Of a stretch of DNA of 64,000 bases, positions 47,068 to 59,782 are shown in pieces. The number at the start of each line of letters is the position of its first letter. Positions within the stretch are counted from its first letter, which is position 1. Source of the stretch: Eucalyptus grandis (taxonomy: Eukaryota; Streptophyta; Magnoliopsida; Myrtales; Myrtaceae); NCBI RefSeq assembly GCF_016545825.1, contig NC_052613.1, positions 40,592,112 through 40,656,111 of the forward strand. The letters run 5' to 3'. The position numbers were made by a program, and so were the translations under genes. The notes beneath the pieces were generated by a model that had not been told where the DNA came from, ran no database searches, and saw nothing but the letters and a program-made list of their open reading frames with translations.

Positions 47068-48315
47068 GGCGAAGTCCAGCACAAGTGCCATAACTTGTGA
47101 CGCCGACACTTAAGTGCCGTAACTTCAAAACGGTAAACTTAAGTGCTACTTTTTTTCGGAGTGACACTTAAGTGCCACCTCCGCGACCCTTGCCGAAATC
47201 CTACGTGGCACTATTTTATTATTATTTTTTGCCTACGTGCCATGAGCTCCAAATCAGCATAAAAATTAAAAAAAAAAAAATTTAAAAATTTTAATTTTAA
47301 AAAATTAAAAATTTTAAAAATAAGAAAATTTTTTAAAATTTTAATTTTAAAAATAAGAAAATTAAAAAATTAAAAATTAAAAATTAAAAAAAGGGAGGGG
47401 GTGGGAGGTCGAACGGGCGGCCGAGGGCCGAGCCCTCGCCGCGCCGCCTCCCGCCGTCGCCGGAAGGGTCGGCGACGGAGGGGGAGGGTCGGCGGGGTCG
47501 CCGGCCCTCGCCCAACCGACGGCGAGGGCGAGGGCTATCGTGGTGAGGGCCGCGACCCTCGCCCCAGATCCGGGCAAGGGCTCGCGAGCCCTCGCCGCCG
47601 GTCGGCCGGCCTCGGCCCTTGGCCGTGGCCCGGCGACCCCGCCGACCCTCCTCACTCCGTCGCGGCCCTTCTCGGCGGCGGCGGGGAGGCGGCAAGGGCC
47701 CACGAGCCCTCGCCGGATCTAGGGCGAGACCGATCGGTGGCGAGGGCCCGCGAGCCCTCGCCCGGATCCCGGGCGAGGGTCGCGGCCCTCGCCGCGATCC
47801 GACGAGGGCTGTGAGCCCTCGCCGTCGGTCGGCCAGGGGCCGCGACCCCGACCGACCCTCCCCCTCCGTCGCCGGCCCTTCCGGCGACGGCGGGAGGCGG
47901 TGGTGGCGAGGGCTTAGCCCTCAGCCGCCCGTTCGACCTCCCCCTTTTTTTTTTTTAAAAAAAATTTCTTAATTTTTTAAAACTTTTAAATTTTTCTTAA
48001 TTTTTTTTAATTTTTTTAATTTTTTTAATTTTTTTTGAATACTTTATAATTTAATTAATTTTTATATTATTATTTACATGTAGACAAAATGGTGCCGTTT
48101 TTGCGTTTTCTCCGTCACGTTAGTGTGCAAAACGACGCCGTTTTGGACTAAACTCGCCGGAAAATTGCCACATCAGCCATTTGGCCGGATTTTCGCCGGA
48201 GTGGCACTTAAGTGTCCCATTTTACTCCGATGATGGCACTTAAGTGTACCATTTTAAAGTTATGGCACTTAAGTGTCCGACGCGCAAGTTATGGCACTCC
48301 AAGTGTCCTCATCTC
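47068..48315. mobile_element. Foldback Mutator-like element 2
   Basis: A perfect 9-bp target duplication 'cgattaggg' lies at 47059-47067 and 48316-48324; the uninserted site is at 3930-3938. The terminal inverted repeats share 'agtgccataacttg' and 'acacttaagtgcc'. The inverted similarity continues inward through 'gggaggtcgaacgggcgg' (about 47402) against its complement near 47930, and 'gccgtcgccggaagggtcgg' against about 47880, so the arms are over 400 bp. The GC-rich core is full of GCGAGGG/CCCTCGC words, flanked by AT-only stretches. The Arg/Gly/Pro ORFs (47377-47972) are composition artefacts; no transposase is seen. Confidence 0.8.
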
Positions 48316-48324
48316 CGATTAGGG

Positions 48325-50139
48325 TTTCTTACTTCATATATATTAATTCGCTTTTACAGTGACAAAATGTCATTATATCGTTGATATTGAATCTCTAATA
48401 TATTACTAAAGAAGAACCTCTGTACATCTTACTGTTTTTTGTGATTAGTAAAAGTTTTTGAATCGTCCATATTTTTTTTCACATTGAATTTTCCACGTAA
48501 ACTTGTCGTGTTTGCTTTTGTCTGTTTTTATCATTTTGGCACTATTTTTATTCATTATGAGATTATATTGTGGGAATATATTGCCTGTTATTATAGGGGT
48601 TGAGTCGATTTTGGTCCATTTAATCTTGGGAAGAAATTGATTCTACATTAGGTTAATTTTTGATGAATTGTTGCCGGTTCTCTCGAACTTTGTATCAATA
48701 ATTTTGGAAATCCATCAAGTAAGGGAAATTTTCCGCATTTTCCTTTGACTACCCTGCACTCAGTCCCGAAAGCTTGGGTCAGCCACATCTTTGATTTTTT
48801 GTCTCATCGACCAATAGCATTTGATTTTATGGTCTTCGTGGTCGTGAAAAAGTATGATTTCTGTCCCAATCGCGACCTTATCGACATCTTTGATTTTTTT
48901 GTCTGATCGACCAATAGCATTTAATTTTGTGGTCTCCGTCGTCGTGAAAAATATGATTTCTACCCCAGTCGTGTCCTCATCAGCCCAAAGCATTTTACTT
49001 GATTTTCCCAGAACTGCCCCAGTCAATAACACTTCAATTCGTGTTATATTATGATATGAGAAATGGATGTTTACTGCGGGGTTCGTCCAAATCGGTTTCG
49101 TCCAGGGGCACGATAAGAAGAGATGCTCCAATATTCCTTTTTTAAAACTTTCTTGCAAGATCGATTGCAGTTTTATTTTTTAGGAGTCGTGCTTGGATTG
49201 GATATGTTCATATTTCGGAGGAGGCTCATGAAATTTTGAAGACGACTCGCATGATACTTGTCAGCATGTAGGGATGGAACTATCATATATTTTTAGTGGG
49301 GTCAATGCCCTAAAGACTGTAAAATAAGGTATTTCATTTAACAAAAAAATTATAAAGATGCGATCGAGCTATTTATTGATTTGAAGTAGTTTTTCTACAC
49401 AAAGTCTGACTTGAAATCAAAGCTTTGACATTGAATCGTGAATGTGAACAAAATTCGGTCTCAAATCCTTGTGCTTGAGTTCGACTCAATATATTAAATA
49501 GGGCTCGAAATTGAACTCGATTCAACTCCATTATTAAAAGCTCGATTGTACTCATTTGACTTGTTACGTAGGATGTTTCTTTCTATTTTTCCTAATCATA
49601 TATTGTACCTTTTGCATAGCCTGGTCATGCCATTCAATTGCTTTATCTTCCGACTCTATCAAGCCTTGTGTTTGATTGGTGGTGGGGTTGTCTAGTAATG
49701 CAATGTCTAAGCCCGATAATTTTTTGATAATTGTTTATCTTTTTACTTTTCTGTTTTTTGCATCATAAAGAAGTTTATAGTACATGGAAAGACAAGATAC
49801 TGGTTTTGATTTCTTGCAAGTTAGCACATGGTCCCTTAGAGGGCGACGAGGCTAAGCCTAATTACATCGATGAACAATGGAAATTACTAAAAAGGCAATG
49901 TGGGGTTTCATTAGGCATCATTAGTTGGATTTTATTTCTTTAGATAAACTATAAGGATCCCATCCCACTGCTCCTTTTGCTATTTCGATTTCCATCTTTT
50001 GGCAATGGAAAACTGTAGCCACAACAACACCGATATAAATTAAGGAATCGTTATGCTAGCTGGATCCTATGAGAAACAATCGATGTCATCTCATCCATTG
50101 ATCGTCAAACTATCAGGATTATATGTCACAACTGCACTT
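48325..50139. other. Block A' continuation with extra ~1.2 kb absent from block A
   Basis: 48325-48870 matches 3939-4485. A ~96-bp segment beginning 'catctttgattttt' is tandemly repeated (48786 and 48882). From there to about 50125 the sequence has no counterpart in block A, which runs directly to 'gcacttccattcactc'. No intact gene is seen. Confidence 0.5.
49066..49158 (-). pseudogene. LINE-type zinc-binding (zf-RVT-like) fragment
   Basis: On the - strand the sequence reads ILEHLFLSCPWTKPIWTNP. This resembles the conserved '(E/V)EHLFxxCPWTxxxW' stretch of the zinc-binding domain after the reverse transcriptase of plant LINEs. It is short and isolated, part of the extra 1.2 kb in block A'. 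Confidence 0.45.
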
Positions 50140-50144
50140 CCATT

Positions 50145-51095
50145 TGTTGTAGAAAACTTCCTTATTTGTTTTGAAGCTCGACAAAACGTTTCATCATTCT
50201 AGTCAAGAAGACTTATGGACTCTTTCACAAAAGTCTAAAGACTGCCATACCACCAGACTCAAGATTTAAAGTCTGCCACTATTGATAGTTTCTAGACCGA
50301 CGAAGAAGACTTATCCAGAATTGAGTATTTCTTTAGGGATTTGATTTGAGTGGCTAAAGAAGTTCTCATGGCTGGAGATAGCATCTCAAGATTTATTATT
50401 CGTTTTGAATTTAATTCGAGTAATTTGGATCCGTTAATTGGCAAAGTATACTTGGAAAGTTCTACTTATGGAAACCTAAATTCTGATTGTATGGGCAAGC
50501 AGAATTGGTGGGCTATCATTACATTCCTTAAATAACTCGAGACCTCCCTAATTAATTTTGTCCAATGGGTAGATTGAAAGAACTCTTTTAGAAGGTGCCA
50601 ATGGTTATAATGGCATGGAGGAGTATATAATGAAGATACTCAAGTTATTTGAGTGTGCATGTGATAGAAAAATTCCAAAGTCTGAAGTTCATTGTTCTTT
50701 GCCGATTCAATCGTTGAGCGTAAATATGTAATCAAAAGAGAGTTTTAATACTTGTGAAACCTTGAGGAAGTGTAGCAGAGTCTCTACACTGTGAAATCAA
50801 TGACGTGATACTATAACGACTCTTTTGATTCATAATGAAATCCAGCCGGTGGGTTGTCAGTGCGGGAGAGTGGACGTAGGCTTAGATTAAGCCGAACCAC
50901 TATAAACTTTGTGTTCTTATTTCCTTCCTAAACTCTTTTATCTTACTCGTAACTCTATTTAATTGTTAGAATCTAATTTCCTCTACAAAGTCTGTCAACA
51001 ACCAGATTCAAAAGGTTAAAAGTTTTATACTATATTTTGCAAAAGTTGCTTTCGCACCTATTTACCCCCTCTAGGTGCTCGTATTAGCATTATCA
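50145..51095 (+). repeat. Copia-2 5' LTR
   Basis: 951 bp, beginning TGTTGTAGAAAACTT and ending GCATTATCA. Confidence 0.9.
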
Positions 51096-51097
51096 AT

Positions 51098-51108
51098 TGG
51101 TATCGAGC
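51098..51108 (+). other. Copia-2 primer binding site
   Basis: TGGTATCGAGC, two bases after the 5' LTR. This is the iMet primer site with a one-base deletion. Confidence 0.75.
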
Positions 51109-51156
51109 ATGTGTACTCATTTAATTGAAGTGTTTTTACTTTAGAGTTAAAGATCC

Positions 51157-52840
51157 ATGGCTAGTATGTTGGCTCCAAGTTTGGTTGAAGGGCAAAGTAA
51201 TACCAGACCGCCCTATTTTGATGGAAGGGAATACAACATATGGAAAAACAAGATGAAGGCATTCCCAAGATCGAAAGACCCTCTAGAATGGGATGTAGTA
51301 GAAAAGGAATCATTCCTAAAGCTTCATCAGTCTCAGAAAGGGTAAAAGAAGTTGCAGTGGCTAGTGAGATGGCTCAAGAAGAGATAATCAAGAGACAAGC
51401 TCTTAATGCAAAAGCAATTTATTTCTTATATTGTGTATTATCTCCTACTGAATATAATAGAATATTTTCTTGTGAAACAGCTAAAGAAGTCTGTGATAGA
51501 CTGCACATCACCTATGAAGGAATTGATCGAGTGAAAGAAACTAGAATCAATATTATGCTCGGTCAAGATGAAGCCAGGAGAATCTATCACCGACATGTTT
51601 AGTCGCTTTACAGAAATTGTGAATGGTCTTGAGTATCAATGTTAACCAGTCTAAAGACCCATGAAGGTTAATAAACTGCTGCGTGGACTTTCCAAAGATT
51701 GGAATCACGTAAAGACACAAAGGATCATGCCACCCTCCGTTGATGAATTGGTTGGCACACTTTAATCCTAAGAAGTGGAGCAAATCAATGAAGATGAAGA
51801 TCCCAAAGGTAAAAAATCTATTGCTTTAAAATCTAATGATGATTCTAATGTTACGGATTTTGAAGACGATATGGACAATGAAGAGCTTGCTCTCATTATA
51901 AGAAGGTTCAGAAAACTGAACAAAAAAGGAAGAAGATTCAATTGGAAGAAACAAAGTTCTCAAAAGTTTCAAAATAAATCAGCTAAGGACGATGAATCCA
52001 ATAAAGATATGATTTGTTTTGAATGCAAGAAAAAGGAACACATCAGATCCAACTGTCCCTTGCTGAAGAAAAAGAAAGGAAAAGTTGAGAAATACAGAAA
52101 GTCATTCAAAGCAGAAACTTGGAGTGATATCGAATGCGAAGAGAGTGATGATGATTATACTAATATTTGTTTAATTACAAATTTGAAATCAGATTCAAAC
52201 TCTGAGATAGATCTGAACTCAGACTTAGACAGTAAATTCGAGGTAAGTAATTTAAAAATTCCTACTAAAGTTTCAAAATATATTAATGAACTGTGTCTTA
52301 GTCTTAAAACCTCTCTCAAGAGGATTTCCGAGTTAAAATGGAAAATTCTACATTGAAGCAACTGGAGATTGTTTGGAAAGAAAAGTTCGAAAATTTAAAT
52401 AAAAATTTTATTACTTTGAAAGAAAATGCAGACTCCTTTCAAAGAAAATACATTTTTGAAAAATGATATTTCAAGTATTTCAAAAAGGTTTTCTATAGGA
52501 TCTCGAGAAATTGGAAAAGATGCTTTTAGCACAAAGACCTTACTTTAACAAATCAAGCTTGGGAATGACTTCTGAAACCATTCATCTAATTGATTTTCCA
52601 AAAGTAAAGGAAAGAATCAAACAAAGACCTACAAAAGCATTCTATAGAAATCATTATCAAAAAGTCTTTGTAAAACCCGTTGGCCGTAGTACTCTTAAAT
52701 GTTCTAAGTGCAATAGCTTAGAACACTTTGAGAACAAATGTCCCATGATTTGGAAACTTGTTAAGAAGGATTGGGCAAAGACCGTATATTGCACTAACTC
52801 CATTGGACCCAAGAAAGTGTGGGTACCAAAGAAAGTTTGA
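51157..52840 (+). pseudogene. Copia-2 gag (degenerate)
   Basis: It starts MASMLAPSLVEGQSN, then PPYFDGREYNIWKNKMKAF. A frame change follows to the segment with ALNAKAIYFLYCVLSPTEYN. A later segment (51775-52356) carries the zinc knuckle CFECKKKEHIRSNC (CX2CX4HX4C) and an acidic tail. A second knuckle, CSKCNSLEHFENKC, lies in 52511-52840. Several stops and shifts interrupt it. Confidence 0.8.
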
Positions 52841-52889
52841 GTTTCTTTTTTAAATGTAGGTCACTATCAAGAAAAAGGTCAAATAGCAC

Positions 52890-55800
52890 TTGTATAGTGG
52901 ATGCTCAAGACATATGACAGGGGATTCAAGTTGTTTCATAAAGCTTATGCAAGTTAATGGTGGAAAAGTTTCTTTTGGTGGAAACAACAAAGGAAAAATT
53001 GTCGGATGTGGAACAGTAAAGATTGGAAGTCTCACAATCAACGTCTCCTTAGTAGAAGGACTCAATTACAACTTGCTGAGTATCAGCCAACTGTGCGACA
53101 CATGTTTCAAAATCAATTTTCAAGAAGGAATATGTTCGAGAACCGGTAAAGACTTCTCTCAGACTTTCACGGGGCGAAGACATGGGAACATCTATTTTTT
53201 GGATATCAAACTAGAAAAATCTCATTGTCTAATTCCAATTCAAGAGGAAGCTAATCTCTGGCATCGAAAACTTGGCCATATCAATATGAAGCAAATAGCC
53301 AAGATCTCTGCAAAGAAGCTTGTTTGTGGACTACCCAATTTGACATTCCAAAAATTTGAATTATGCATACCATGTGTGTTGGGAAAACAGGTTAGAAGTT
53401 CCTTTAAACTAATAAATCAAGTTTTCACTAATCGTGTGCTGCAGCTCCTACATATGGATCTCTTTGGACCAACTAGGACTCAGAGCATTGGTGAAAAGAA
53501 ATATTGCCTAGTAGTAGTGGATGATTATTCACGATTTACTTGGGTATACTTTTTGGCGAGTAAGTTTGAAACCTTTTTTTATTTTATAAAGTTTGCTAAG
53601 AAATTACCGAATGAGAAAGGGAATGTTATTTCGAGTATACGGACAGACCATGGAGGTGAGTTTGAAAATCAAAATTTTACTAAATTCTGTGATGAATCTA
53701 GTTTTCAGCATATGTTCTCCTCTCCATACACTCCCGAGCAAAATGGAGTTGTGGAAAAGAAGAACAAATCGTTGCAAGATATGGCCAAAACACTTTTAAT
53801 TGAAAGTAACATTTCTTCTCGTTTTTGGGCTGAAGCAGTTTCTACAACATGTTATATTATTAATAGAGCCTTCTTAAGGCCAATTGTTTCCTATTTTCAC
53901 GTGTTTGGCCGTAAATGTTTTATAATGCAAATGATCGAATTGGTAAGTTTGAAGAAAAATCAGACGAAGGCATCTTCTTTGGATATTCAATTACTAGCAA
54001 AGCTTATAGAGTATACAACAAAAAGACTCAATCTGTGGAAGAATTGATGAATGTCAAATTTCAAGACCTTATACAAAATCAATCAATCTAGACTCAACTT
54101 GAAGAATATGAACCTGCTCTAAACTCTATAAAATCTAAATCCCCAGAAGCAGCTCAGACTTTAGAAGGTCAACAACGAATGATCATTGAAGAATCATATG
54201 AAGAAAAAGATCAGCAGTCTGTCAGACCAACCAGCAACTGGAAGCACAAGTTCAGTCATTCTAAAGAACTTATTATTAGTGACATTGATGAAGAGATTCG
54301 TACAAGATCCAAAAGGCATGATGAGTCTAACGCTATGGCTCTTATTTCTGAAATAGAACCTAAAAGCATAGAAGAAGCTTTAACTGATGAAAGCTGGATT
54401 GAAGCTATGCAAGAAGAACTCAGGCAGTTCAGTATTAATGATGTCTGGGAACTGAATCCTAAACCAAAAGGTAAATCTATTATTGGAGCTAAATGGGTTT
54501 TCAGGAACAAGATGGACGAGAAAAGAAAAGTTATAAGGAATAAAGCAATACTCGTAGCCAAAGGATATACACAAGAAGAAGGGATAGATTATTATGAGAC
54601 TTACGCACCAGTAGCAAGATTAGAAGCAATTAGATTATTACTTGCTTTTACTTGTTATAAGAATTTCAGGTTATTCCAAATGGACGTCAAAAGTGCATTC
54701 CCGAATGGATTTATCAAAGAGGAAGTTTATGTGGAACAACCTCCCTGTTTCGAAGACCCAAGGAAACCAGACTCTGTATTTAGACTGAAAAAGGCGCTAT
54801 ATGGTTTAAAGCAAGCACCTCGAGCTTGGTACGACATGTTAAGTAAGTTTTTAATTCAAAATGGCTTTGTTAAAGGTAAAGTAGACACTACTTTGTTTAT
54901 TAAAAGAGAAAGTAAAAACTTTCTACTTGTTCAAATCTATGTTGATGATATTATTTTTGGATCACCTAATGGAAATCTATGCAAGAAATTCTCTAAGTCT
55001 ATGCAGGATGAATTCGAGATGAGCATGATGGGTGAACTATCCTTCTTTCTCGGACTACAAGTGAAACAATTGAAGGAAGGAATTTTCATTCACCAAGAAA
55101 AATATGCTAAAGAACTTGTTAGAAATTTCGATTTGGAGAATTGCAGAAAGACTGATATACCAATGTTAAGTTCTTCAAAGCTGAACAAAGATGAAGGAGG
55201 AAAGCAAGTTGACTAGAAGTTGTATAGGAGTATCATCGGTTCACTTCTTTATCTTACTGCTTCTAGACTTGACATTTTGTTTAGTGTTTACATTTGTGCC
55301 AGATTTCAATTAAATCCCAAAGAATCTCATCTAAGTGCTGCGAAACGCATCATCAAATACGTTGCTACAACCTCCAAGTTAGGTCTCTAGTATCCTAAAG
55401 AAGAAGACTTTACCTCCTTAGATATTCAGATGCAGATCTAGCAGGATGCAGAGTTGATAGAAAGAGCACCTCAGGCACTTGTCAATTGCTTGGTAACAGG
55501 ACAGTATCTTGGTTTTCAAGGAAGCAAAGTACTGTAGCTCTTTCAACAACAGAAGTAGAGTATGTGGCTCTTAGAAGTTGTTGTTCTCAAATCTTATGGA
55601 TAAAACAACAATTGAGAGACTTTTGAATTGAAGATTCATGCACTGAGATCAAATGTGACAACACTAGTGCGATTAATCTCACCAAGAATCCAGTTCTTCA
55701 TTCAAGAGCAAAGCATATAGAGATTTGACATCATTTTATTAGAGATCATGTTCAAAATGGAGAAGTATTAATTCAATTCATTGACTCAAAGAATTAGCTG

Positions 55801-55900
55801 GCGGACATATTTACAAAACCTCTGGAGAAAAGTCAATTTGAGTCTATTCGATCTAGTCTTAATATCTTAAAGTCTGAAGAAGTTCAGACTCAGGGATAAA
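52890..55900 (+). pseudogene. Copia-2 pol: protease, integrase, RT, RNase H (degenerate)
   Basis: The protease segment reads LYSGCSRHMTGDSSCF, where the catalytic D-S-G has become Y-S-G. The integrase has LWHRKLGHINMKQ with CIPCVLGKQ (HHCC), then HMDLFGP, RTDHGGEFE and PEQNGVVEKKNKS (D-D-E). Part of the region between integrase and RT is deleted or shifted near 53880-54050. The RT (54179-55216) has [46 protein letters not shown] and [11 protein letters not shown]. RNase H (55217-55900) has LTASRLDILFSV and ADIFTKPLEKSQFESIRSSL with several stops. Confidence 0.85.
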
Positions 55901-56324
55901 AGTTTAAAGATGCTCAGACTCAAGATCAATAATCACAACTGTAAGTTATTTCGGTTTTAGAAACTTATCTTTCGAGATAAAAACTCAAAAAGGTATGATT
56001 GTCTATTAATCTGCAATTGATTGATGTTATCTTCCCAAGTTTTTGTAATTATAGTAATCATTCCTTTTCAAAAAAGAAGTTATCTTTTTGAAATGACAGT
56101 TATCTATTTTCAAAAAGACAGTTATTTTTTGAAAATGCATTTTCTATTTTTCCTTTTACGACGATCCGTATACCCTGTTTCGATTGCCTTATATACTGAT
56201 CATCTTCTTCATGAATCCTAGAACCAAAGAACTTCACTTTCTTACTTTTTCTCTCTAGTTTAATCCTTAAAGTTTTCATCTTTCTCGCGAATCGAGTTTG
56301 GAAACTCTCTCAAAGACTGTGATA

Positions 56325-58380
56325 ATGTCTTCTCAAAGAAAGTCCTCAAGGATTGCAAGCAGGGGACCACATCATATGCATGAGGATCCTATGCATTTTA
56401 ACCTGACCGAAGAAGAAGAATCTCCAAGGCATCAGCAGAGTCCACAACATTCTCAACCGCGCCATTCTCCTCATGCTAGACCACAGGATGTTTAGTAACA
56501 ACAAGCGAAGGAAGAAATTATTGAGGATGCCAAACCTGTAAGAACTCTAAGGCCCACTTTTACCTTCAAACTCTACTTTGCCTTAAAGGATGGAGGTTCT
56601 CCATTAAACTTTATTGATGAATTTTTGAAAGAAAAGGGGTACCGAAATGAAACCCATTTCTTACGAACGATGGAACGTTTGGGAATTGCTCATGTGGGCT
56701 CGGCAGAAAGAGCTTTTGCAAATATCCCAAGTGATCCACATGTTGGAGGACTTAGTCAACCCGATGGAAATGATGATGAAAAGATGTTCACTCATTTTAA
56801 GCTTAGAATGGGTGTTGGTGTGAATATTCTAGGAAAAAGAGCAGATCTGTTTCGTTCTGAGGAACATAAGTGATTTTACTCTATGTTGCCGATGCGAGGG
56901 GTGATGAACCCAAGGAGTGTGGATTTTGATTTTCTCGACTCTTTGAACGTGAAGTTGCGAGATAAATTTACTTTACTTCAACTTGAACGATTTTGCTCTG
57001 AGACAATAGTGGCTCATCCAGAACTTACTGCTTATTTCTATTCCAATATAAGCTTTTTGGATGCGAATAGATTTTCTTTCAGTGTTAGAGACCAGGATTA
57101 TGTAGTTGATATGGACACTCTGGCTGATGTGATTGAAGTAGAGAGAGGGATGTTCTAATCAATTAGTGTGTCTATTGGTCGTGCGACTGTGGAGCTTGTT
57201 TGGGATGGAATGGCAGAAGGCTGGATTTCGTACTTGAGGATGAATGCCTCAAATGTCTTGCTTCACAAGATTGTGATTAACTATCTTGGACCCAAATGTA
57301 CATCAAAGACTAACGTCTCCAATTCAGAAGCAAAACTGATGTATGCTATCAATGCTGGTAAAAAGTTCTCTCTGCCACACACTTCCTTATTTAGCACTTG
57401 TTACTTAGCTATTCAGACATTTTAATATTCAACCTCCCAAAATTTTGTGTGTTCGAACCTGTAATCAAATGGTGGTGGGACTGAAGATGGTTTCAAAAAT
57501 GCATTTGAAGGAGCTAAACAAGGCTTTAGAGCGCTTTAAGGAGAAGACCCCTATCAAGACTTGTCAAGACTCTGTGGCTGCAAAACCCAAAGGCAAGGAG
57601 CCCATGACAGCTCCATCCAAGAAAATGAGAGCACTCATCTTGCAGGATGAAGAAGATGAGGAAGATATCACCATTTCCGCTCTTGCCTTAAAGAACTTAT
57701 AGCGTTTTGTTCCAGAGACAGAGGATAGAGAGGATCAAGACAGAGAAGAAACAGAGCAGAGGAGTGAAGAGAGGGAAACGATGTTGAAAACAGCAGAGGA
57801 AGAAAGAACCGCAGAAGAAGAGGAAAGAGGAGAACAAGGTCATCATGTCACTGAAGAAGAGACAGAGCATGAAGAGTACTTCTCTCCACCTGAAGGCATT
57901 AAAACAGGGGGAGCTGCTGAGAAAAGAGGTATTTCTTCACTTGCTTTTACTAGTGATGATGTTAGTCGTTCTCCTGCCGATCTAGAAGATGTATATGCCT
58001 CTCAATTTCCTAAAGAAGGTAATGAGGTTTCATCTTCGAGTCATGCTGAAACGCCATCATCTGCCAATACTCCATAAACTGATCATGTTGAAGCAAGCAC
58101 TTAAACTGACAACTCAGCAGACTTTAGAAGATTGCTTGATGTTCTTATGGAGAAGAGAGGTTAGATTTATGCCTTGGGATGCGAATTTCAGAATATGTAG
58201 AATGTCAATCAAGCCTCTTCAGTTTCTTTGCACAATCAAGTTCAAGCCCTTAATCTTCAAGTTGAAGCAATTGCCAAGGGTGAGGAAGTAGCACAACTGA
58301 AGGAGGATCTGAGAAAGCTGGAGGAGACTATCAAGTCGATGGGAGATTTCCAGCTTGTTCGCGTTCCAAAACAATCTTAA
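56325..58380 (+). pseudogene. Copia-2 extra 3' reading frame (Sirevirus 'env-like' position)
   Basis: One frame runs from MSSQRKSSRIASRG through 57425, interrupted only by stops at 56493, 56871, 57156 and 57423; it continues in the next frame from about 57445 to 58077. Segments include a His/Gln/Ser-rich N terminus, FIDEFLKEKGYRNETHFLRT, FDFLDSLNVKLRDKFTLLQL and an acidic Glu-rich stretch (57640-57900). Its position between RNase H and the 3' LTR matches the extra ORF of Sireviruses, which has been called env-like. I see no convincing signal peptide, so the envelope role is not supported here. It may instead match the widespread 'putative plant transposon protein' domain. Confidence 0.65.
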
Positions 58381-58816
58381 TTTTTTTTCCAAATCTTTAT
58401 TTCGTCTTTACCTTTTTAATGCTGACAAAAAAGGGGGAGAAGTTGGTGCAAATTTGACTTTATTTGACTTTACTTTTTGACTTTACTTTTGTTTGGTTGT
58501 GATTGGTTTGGACTATGTTTTATAGGTTTAGACTGTGTTTTGATCGTTTAATGCTTGCAGATCTTAAGCATTGGTATTCATGGTTGGACTGTGTTTTGAT
58601 CGTTTAATGCTTGCAATATCTTAAGCATTGGTATTCATGGTAAAGATAGTTGTTTTTACATAGTTGTTTTTACAGGACTAACTCATATCACGTGGATGCA
58701 AATTCGATACTATATTTATTCTAATCCATTTATCTTTCATGAGGTATCCTTGTTTGCTTGAGTATTGTCTTGCAGGTCAAAAGTATCCAAATATGCAGAA
58801 AAGTTTTGTCATCATT

Positions 58817-58829
58817 AAAAAGGAGAGAT
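58817..58829 (+). other. Copia-2 polypurine tract
   Basis: AAAAAGGAGAGAT, immediately before the 3' LTR. Confidence 0.75.
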
Positions 58830-59777
58830 TGTTGGAGAAAACTTCCTTATTTGTTTTGAAGTTGACAAAACGTTTCCATCAGTCTAGTCTGAAGACTTGC
58901 AGACTCTTTTGTCAAAGTTTGAAGATTGCTAGATCGCCAAACTCAAGATTTAAAGTCTGCCATCATTGATAGTTTCTAAACCGACGAAGAAGACTTATCC
59001 AGAATTAAGTATTTCTTTAAGGATTTGATTCGAGCGGCTAAAGAAGTTCTCACGGCTAGAGATAGCATCTCAATATCTATTATTCATTTTGAATTTAATT
59101 CGAGTAATTTGGATTCGTTGATTGACGAAATATACTTGGAAAGTTCTACTTATGGAAACCTTGATCCTGATTGTATGGGCGAGCATGATTGGTGGGCTAT
59201 CATCATATTTCTTTAGTAACTCGAGATCTCCCTAATTGATTCTGTCCAATGGGTAAATTGGAAGAACTCATTTGGAAAGTGCCAACGGTTATGAAGGCAT
59301 GGAGGAGTATATAAGGAAGACGCTCTAGTTATTCGAGTGCGCGTGTGATAGAAAAATTCCAAAGTCTGAAATTCCTTGTTCTTTGCCGATTCAATCGTTA
59401 AGCATAAAATTGTACTCAAAAGAGAGTTTTGATACTTGTGAAACCTTAAGGAAGTGTAGCAAAGTCTCTACACTGTGGAATTAAGGACGTGATACTGTAA
59501 CGACTCTTTTGATTCATAGTGAAATCCAGCCGGTGGGCTGTTAATGTGGGAGAGTGGACATAGGCTTGGATTAAGCTGAACCACTATAAACTTTGTGTTC
59601 TTATTCTCTTCCCTAAGCTCTTTTATTTTGCTTGTAACTCTATTTAATTGTTAGAATCTGATTTCCTCTACAAAGTCTGTCGTCAACCAGATTCAGGTTA
59701 AAAGTTTTATACTATATTTTGCAAAAGTTGCTTTCGCACCTATTCACCCCCTCTAGATGCTCGTACTAGCACTATCA
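58830..59777 (+). repeat. Copia-2 3' LTR
   Basis: 948 bp, beginning TGTTGGAGAAAACTT and ending GCACTATCA. Confidence 0.9.
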
Positions 59778-59782
59778 CCATT

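Larger units (their letters stand above)
50145..59777 (+). mobile_element. Complete Ty1/copia retrotransposon, Sirevirus-like, 9.6 kb
   Basis: Target duplications 'ccatt' lie at 50140-50144 and 59778-59782; the uninserted site is at 4491-4495. The LTRs (50145-51095 and 58830-59777) differ at roughly a tenth of positions in the stretch I compared, so it is old. The internal region is unusually long (7.7 kb) because, after gag-pol, about 2 kb holds a further degraded reading frame. Two CCHC knuckles, long LTRs and the extra 3' frame fit the Sirevirus (SIRE/Maximus) group. Confidence 0.9.

Noticed and set aside
47377..47972. Several Arg/Gly/Pro-rich ORFs
   Set aside because: They are all overlapping frames of the GC-rich core of a foldback element and have no conserved domain.
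50350..50535. 61-aa ORF in the 5' LTR of Copia-2 (and its partner at 59025)
   Set aside because: Shared only because the LTRs are copies; not a known LTR gene.
57640..57900. Glu-rich acidic protein as a host gene
   Set aside because: It lies inside the Copia-2 internal region between its polymerase and 3' LTR, so it belongs to the element.
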